A DNA stretch of 64,000 nucleotides from Anaerolineales bacterium. GTDB taxonomy: Bacteria > Chloroflexota > Anaerolineae > JAAEKA01. Numbering within the stretch: position 1 is the stretch's first letter; every line of letters begins with the position of its first letter. Under the pieces are notes generated by a model. It was not told the origin of the DNA. It was given only the letters and a program-made list of their open reading frames with translations, and ran no database searches. The stretch spans positions 434,001 to 498,000 of the forward strand of contig JACKBI010000001.1 of assembly GCA_020634615.1 (NCBI GenBank). Reading direction: 5' to 3'. The position numbers and the translations under genes were made by a program. Of the stretch, positions 60,733-64,000 are shown one piece after another.

Positions 60733-61215
60733 TCAGGCGGTCTGCGCGGTGGCGTTTGATTCTGTGGAGGCTACGTCGGTTCGGGCAACCGCCAGAGCCG
60801 GGTGGTAGTAGGTTGCAGCCAGAGCCAGGAGCGCACCGAAGGCCAGAATGCCGGGCGCCAGCATCGGACTGGCGCCCTTGAGGGCATCCAGTAAGACATC
60901 CGCAGCAACGGCGTTCGGCCGGATATCCAGCTCGAAGGCCATGTTGTTGGCCAGGTGCTCGTAGATGCCCAGCAGACTGCCCAGTATGATCACGACCGCC
61001 GCGCCGCGCAGGCCGATTATCGTTCCCCGCCGCGGCGCCAGCAAGACCAACACCACAGCGATCAAGCCCAGCGCACAGAGAACAAAGGGTATGAACTGGA
61101 CCGGCGTGTCGAAATGTTCGGTCAGCCATAGCTCTACCGGCGTGACGAGGAAGACCAGGCCGGCCAGCGCCAACAGGAACAGGCGCAAGCGTCGAAGTAT
61201 CGTGCTGTCGTTCAT
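60733..61215 (-). CDS. 4-TM membrane protein, unknown
   Basis: 160 residues from ATG 61215; the frame is open to 61269 without a good site. Four helices: LRLFLLALAGLVFLVTPVEL, FIPFVLCALGLIAVVLVLLA, GLRGAAVVIILGSLLGIYEH and LAPGILAFGALLALAATYYH. The order and loop HLANNMAFELDIRPNA are seen in small Chloroflexota membrane proteins of unknown role. It follows the HhH lipoprotein gene by 69 bases on the same strand and may share its transcript. Confidence 0.72.
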   Translation of the reverse strand: MNDSTILRRLRLFLLALAGLVFLVTPVELWLTEHFDTPVQFIPFVLCALGLIAVVLVLLAPRRGTIIGLRGAAVVIILGSLLGIYEHLANNMAFELDIRPNAVAADVLLDALKGASPMLAPGILAFGALLALAATYYHPALAVARTDVASTESNATAQTA

Positions 61216-61284
61216 GATGCGTTTCCGGTGGCGGGCACTGCCGGGCCCGCATTCTGCCGGCAGTGCCATCGCTATTTCAACGCC

Positions 61285-61953
61285 CTATTGCGCCTGCAAG
61301 TAGCCGGCAGCTGCCGCAGCGTCATCGGCGGAGACCAGTTGCGTCAACTGCGCCAGGAACGCTTCGTTGGAGTCGTACGGCCGGCCGGCGATCAGATCGG
61401 CAGCGACGGCATCGTCTACTCCCGACAACTGCATCAGCGAGTCGGCGTCAGACTGATTGACGTCCACCGGCACGTAGACATACTGCTCGTAGCCAGCGAC
61501 GGTCGCATCGTCCACATATTTGCCGATCTCGCGGCGGAACTGCTGGATGCTGACGTAAGGGCGGTATTCCTGAAATTCGCGCACCATGCGGCTGCTGAAG
61601 CCGGGGATCATGCTGGTGAGTTCATCGGCGGTCACGGTGTTCAGGTTGAGCTTCGTGTTGGCAACCGCGACCGGCGCTGCTGCATTCGTATCGCTCACGG
61701 TTGGTTCTGTCGCCGTCGCTTCTGTTGGTGCAGACGTCGGCTGTTCGACGACCTCTGTCGGCTGCGCAGGCTCAGCGGTTGGCTGGACGTTAGCCTCGGC
61801 GGCCGGTGCGGTCGTCGCAGTCGGTTGCGCAACCGGCACACTGGTTGCCTGAGCGGCTGTCGCCTGCGGTGCTGCCGATTGGGTCGCACCCCCGCACGCG
61901 GCTACTATCAGCGCGGAAACAAGGACTGTGGCGAATAATACAAATCTCTTCAT
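61285..61953 (-). CDS. lipoprotein with helix-hairpin-helix (ComEA-like) domain
   Basis: 222 residues from ATG 61953; a TTG two codons upstream is the alternative. The lipobox VAAC at about residue 20 is followed by a Thr/Pro/Ala/Glu linker of about 80 residues. The C-terminal half has two HhH-like units: LNLNTVTADELTSMIPGFSS, RMVREFQEYRPYVSIQQFRR and VDVNQSDADSLMQLSGVDDA, VAADLIAGRPYDSNEAFLAQ. In ComEA this fold binds DNA outside the membrane during uptake. Here it is lipid-anchored with a long stalk. No other competence gene is in the window, so DNA uptake is only a hypothesis. Confidence 0.82.
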   Translation of the reverse strand: MKRFVLFATVLVSALIVAACGGATQSAAPQATAAQATSVPVAQPTATTAPAAEANVQPTAEPAQPTEVVEQPTSAPTEATATEPTVSDTNAAAPVAVANTKLNLNTVTADELTSMIPGFSSRMVREFQEYRPYVSIQQFRREIGKYVDDATVAGYEQYVYVPVDVNQSDADSLMQLSGVDDAVAADLIAGRPYDSNEAFLAQLTQLVSADDAAAAAGYLQAQ

Positions 61954-62182
61954 ATTCAATGGTCATTCCTTCTCGTTTGGTTTCGTCAAGACAGCGTTAG
62001 TGTAAATCATTGATGTTCAGAAGATGTTAAGATACGCTTTGGATTTGGTTGGGGGAGAAGGGTGAAACCCGACCCGGATGGTCGTGCTGATGGGCATCGC
62101 GATTGCAAGGGCTGACCCGACCATGTCGTCCCCCGGCGATAAACGAGATGTAGACGGCGATGCCGGCTGTTCGATCAAACAA

Positions 62183-62217
62183 AACGGCGCCGGTTCAGGT
62201 GCTGAACCGACGCCGTT
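62183..62217 (-). terminator. terminator of the gap-pgk operon
   Basis: AACGGCGCCGGTTCA (62183-62197) and TGAACCGACGCCGTT (62203-62217) pair over 15 bp with one mismatch, 19 bases past the pgk stop. On the minus strand TTGTTTGATC follows. Confidence 0.8.
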
Positions 62218-62235
62218 CATCCAAATCAACGCACT

Positions 62236-63429
62236 CTACTTGTCGTCCAGCGCTGCCACGCCGGGCAGTTCCTTGCCTTCCAGGTATTCCAGGCTCGCGC
62301 CGCCGCCGGTGCTGATGTGGCTCATCTTGTCGGCCAGACCGGACTGGTGCACCGCGGCTGCCGAATCGCCGCCGCCGATGATGGTGATGGCATCGAGGCC
62401 GGCCAGAATGTCGGCCACGGCAAAGGTGCCCTTGGCGAACGCCGGGAACTCGAAGACGCCCATCGGACCGTTCCACACCACGGTTTTTGCGGCTGCCAGG
62501 CGGTTGGCGAAGTGGGCTACGGTGGCCGGCCCGATGTCCAGCACCCGCCAGCCTGGCTCCACTTCATCCGCACCGACGACCTTGCTGGGCGCGTCGGCTC
62601 CGAATGTGTTGGCCACCACCACATCTACCGGCAGGACCAACTTGTCGCTGCCCTGCGCCAACAGTTCCCTGGCGGTGTCCACGCTGCTCTCTTCCACCAG
62701 CGAGTCGCCCATTTCGTAGCCCTGCGCCTTGAAGAAGGTATTGGCCATGCCGCCGCCGATGAGCAGACTGTCCACCTTGGTCAGCAGGTTCTGAATGACG
62801 CCGATCTTGTCGGAGACCTTCGCGCCGCCCAGGATCGCGACGAAGGGTCGCTCGGGGTTCTCGACTGCGCCGCCCAGGAACTGGATCTCTTTTTCCATCA
62901 GGAAGCCGGCGACCGAAGGCCGCCCATGCGAGCGCATCACCGCGGGCACACCGGCCACGCTGGCATCGGCCCGGTGCGCGGTGCCGAAAGCGTCATCGAC
63001 GTAAACATCCATCCAGTGGGCCAGTTGCACGGCGAACGCGTGATCGCCCTTTTTCTCGGCGTCATGGAAACGCAGATTCTCCAGCACCAGCACCTGGCCA
63101 GGCTTCATTTCCGTCTTCATGTCGTTGACGGCTTCACCTACACAGTCGAACGCCATGAAAACCATGTTGCTGTCCAGCAGCTCTTGCAGGCGATTGGCGA
63201 CCGGCTCCAGGCTGAACTTCGGATCGCGCCCGCCCTTCGGCCGGCCGAGATGCGACGCCAGAACCACTGCCGCGCCTTCGTCCAACAAATGCTGGATCGT
63301 GGGCAAAGCCGCCTGGATGCGGGTGTCGTCGGTGATCTGCTGATTTTCATCCAGCGGCACGTTGAAATCGACGCGCACAAAGACGCGCTTGCCTTCCACG
63401 TTGATGTCGTGCAGGGTTTTCTTGTTCAT
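62236..63429 (-). CDS. pgk: phosphoglycerate kinase
   Basis: 397 residues, normal for PGK. It converts 1,3-bisphosphoglycerate and ADP to 3-phosphoglycerate and ATP. Signatures: RVFVRVDFNVPLDENQQITD, VVLASHLGRPKGGRDPKFSL, FVAILGGAKVSDKIGVIQNL, LLIGGGMANTFFKAQGY, TVVWNGPMGVFEFPAFAKGT and the Gly-rich IIGGGDSAAAV…STGGGASLEYLEGKELPG. It is downstream of gap on the same strand; the 128-base spacer holds a large inverted repeat. Confidence 0.98.
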   Translation of the reverse strand: MNKKTLHDINVEGKRVFVRVDFNVPLDENQQITDDTRIQAALPTIQHLLDEGAAVVLASHLGRPKGGRDPKFSLEPVANRLQELLDSNMVFMAFDCVGEAVNDMKTEMKPGQVLVLENLRFHDAEKKGDHAFAVQLAHWMDVYVDDAFGTAHRADASVAGVPAVMRSHGRPSVAGFLMEKEIQFLGGAVENPERPFVAILGGAKVSDKIGVIQNLLTKVDSLLIGGGMANTFFKAQGYEMGDSLVEESSVDTARELLAQGSDKLVLPVDVVVANTFGADAPSKVVGADEVEPGWRVLDIGPATVAHFANRLAAAKTVVWNGPMGVFEFPAFAKGTFAVADILAGLDAITIIGGGDSAAAVHQSGLADKMSHISTGGGASLEYLEGKELPGVAALDDK

Positions 63430-63447
63430 CGAATGCTCCTCAAAAAA

Positions 63448-63522
63448 CGTGATGCGTGATGCGCAAAACGTGACCGGAAATCAGAAGTGATCTTGGTCAC
63501 GTTTCACGTTTCACGCATCACG
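63448..63522. repeat. 28-nt inverted repeat between gap and pgk
   Basis: The left arm 63448-63475 (CGTGATGCGTGA…AAAACGTGACC) pairs with the right arm 63495-63522 (GGTCACGTTT…TCACGCATCACG) with few mismatches; the loop is 19 bases. Short GTGA/ACGT words repeat inside each arm. In mRNA it would form a stable hairpin inside the operon, suited to RNA processing or differential expression of gap and pgk. Confidence 0.75.
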
Positions 63523-63557
63523 AAGCGATGCTCGCCGGGAGGCAAGAGTCGGTGCGG

Positions 63558-64000
63558 TTACAGACCCTTTTCCGCCATCAGGTTGCACAGGTCAGCGACA
63601 CGGGAGGAATAGCCCCACTCGTTGTCGTACCAGGTCATGATCTTGGCCATGTTGCCGCCCAGGACCTGGCAGAACGCCAAATCGACGATGCTGGAGCGGT
63701 CGTCGCCCTTGAAGTCCATGCTGACCATGGGATCGGTAGCGACACCGAGAATTCCCTTCATCGGACCGTCGGCAGCGGCAGCGGTAAACGCGGCGCGCAG
63801 TTCTTCGGTGGTGATATCGGTCTTCAGCTCGCAGACGAAGTCCACGATGGAGACGGTGGGCGTCGGAACGCGCATCGACATGCCGTCGAATTTGCCCTTC
63901 AGCTCGGGGATCACCAGCGCCAGCGCCTTGGCAGCGCCGGTGGTGGTCGGGATCATGTTCAGGGCAGCAGCGCGAGCACGGCGCGGATCCTTGTGCGGCA
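63558..64000 (-). CDS. gap: glyceraldehyde-3-phosphate dehydrogenase (C-terminal part; gene continues past the right edge)
   Basis: About 147 C-terminal residues are in the window. The frame is open to the edge through PHKDPRRARAAALNMIPTTT, a classic GAPDH catalytic-domain segment, followed by VPTPTVSIVDFVCELKTDIT, DPMVSMDFKGDDRSSIVDLA and the end MTWYDNEWGYSSRVADLCNL. The catalytic Cys and the NAD-binding domain lie outside the window. An ATG at 63956 is internal and not the start. Together with pgk it forms the usual glycolytic gap-pgk operon. Confidence 0.97.
   Translation of the reverse strand, partial: PHKDPRRARAAALNMIPTTTGAAKALALVIPELKGKFDGMSMRVPTPTVSIVDFVCELKTDITTEELRAAFTAAAADGPMKGILGVATDPMVSMDFKGDDRSSIVDLAFCQVLGGNMAKIMTWYDNEWGYSSRVADLCNLMAEKGL

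Overview
The window looks like chromosomal DNA of a filamentous, environmental Chloroflexota bacterium, probably of the Anaerolineae/Caldilineae type. This is an inference from gene content: large exported beta-propeller, HEAT and PA14 proteins with a single C- or N-terminal membrane anchor, Thr/Pro-rich stalks, an AfsR-like BTAD regulator, BMP-type nucleoside transport and lipoproteins. No rRNA, tRNA, CRISPR array, transposase or phage gene was seen. Most of the window is G+C-rich. By eye, 33.2-42 kb is clearly more A+T-rich.

Layout. 0-5.3 kb: an AfsR-like regulator cut by the left edge, a small ORF and a 1,049-residue anchored surface protein. 5.6-13.5 kb: diheme cytochrome c, a membrane protein, two tandem paralogous membrane sensors without a kinase domain, a lysine-capped helical protein translationally coupled to a double GNAT protein, and a polytopic membrane protein. 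13.7-22.4 kb: a complete minus-strand kdp potassium system (31-aa ORF, kdpF, kdpA, kdpB, a 2-TM protein, kdpC, kdpD, kdpE). It is bounded by direct repeats, because a truncated copy of the promoter and start of the next gene lies beyond kdpE. 22.7-28.5 kb: a GHMP sugar kinase fused to a GalU-like uridylyltransferase, then a cyclase-family hydrolase, FdrA and a DUF1116 protein. The cyclase and fdrA read as one ORF only because of an apparent frameshift. 28.6-33.1 kb: a probably broken lipoprotein gene, an orphan antitoxin-like protein, DinB, and a membrane-anchored winged-helix protein overlapping a solute-binding protein.

33.2-42.5 kb is the most unusual part. It is an A+T-rich accessory island of orphan exported proteins. 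Three of them sit behind near-identical promoter modules built from four TCAYRAA repeats at an exact 10-bp period, the last overlapping the presumed -35 element. Pieces of an exported paralogue family are scattered through the island, and a small LuxR-type regulator lies inside it.

43-48.5 kb: a minus-strand BMP-family nucleoside ABC transporter with a consensus promoter. 48.6-51 kb: an iron cluster (ABM monooxygenase, Fe-binding lipoprotein, DtxR/FeoA regulator). 51.3-60.6 kb: three more large anchored exported proteins, an AarF/UbiB kinase and two small basic proteins. 60.7-64 kb: a membrane protein, a helix-hairpin-helix lipoprotein and the glycolytic pair gap-pgk, with gap cut by the right edge.
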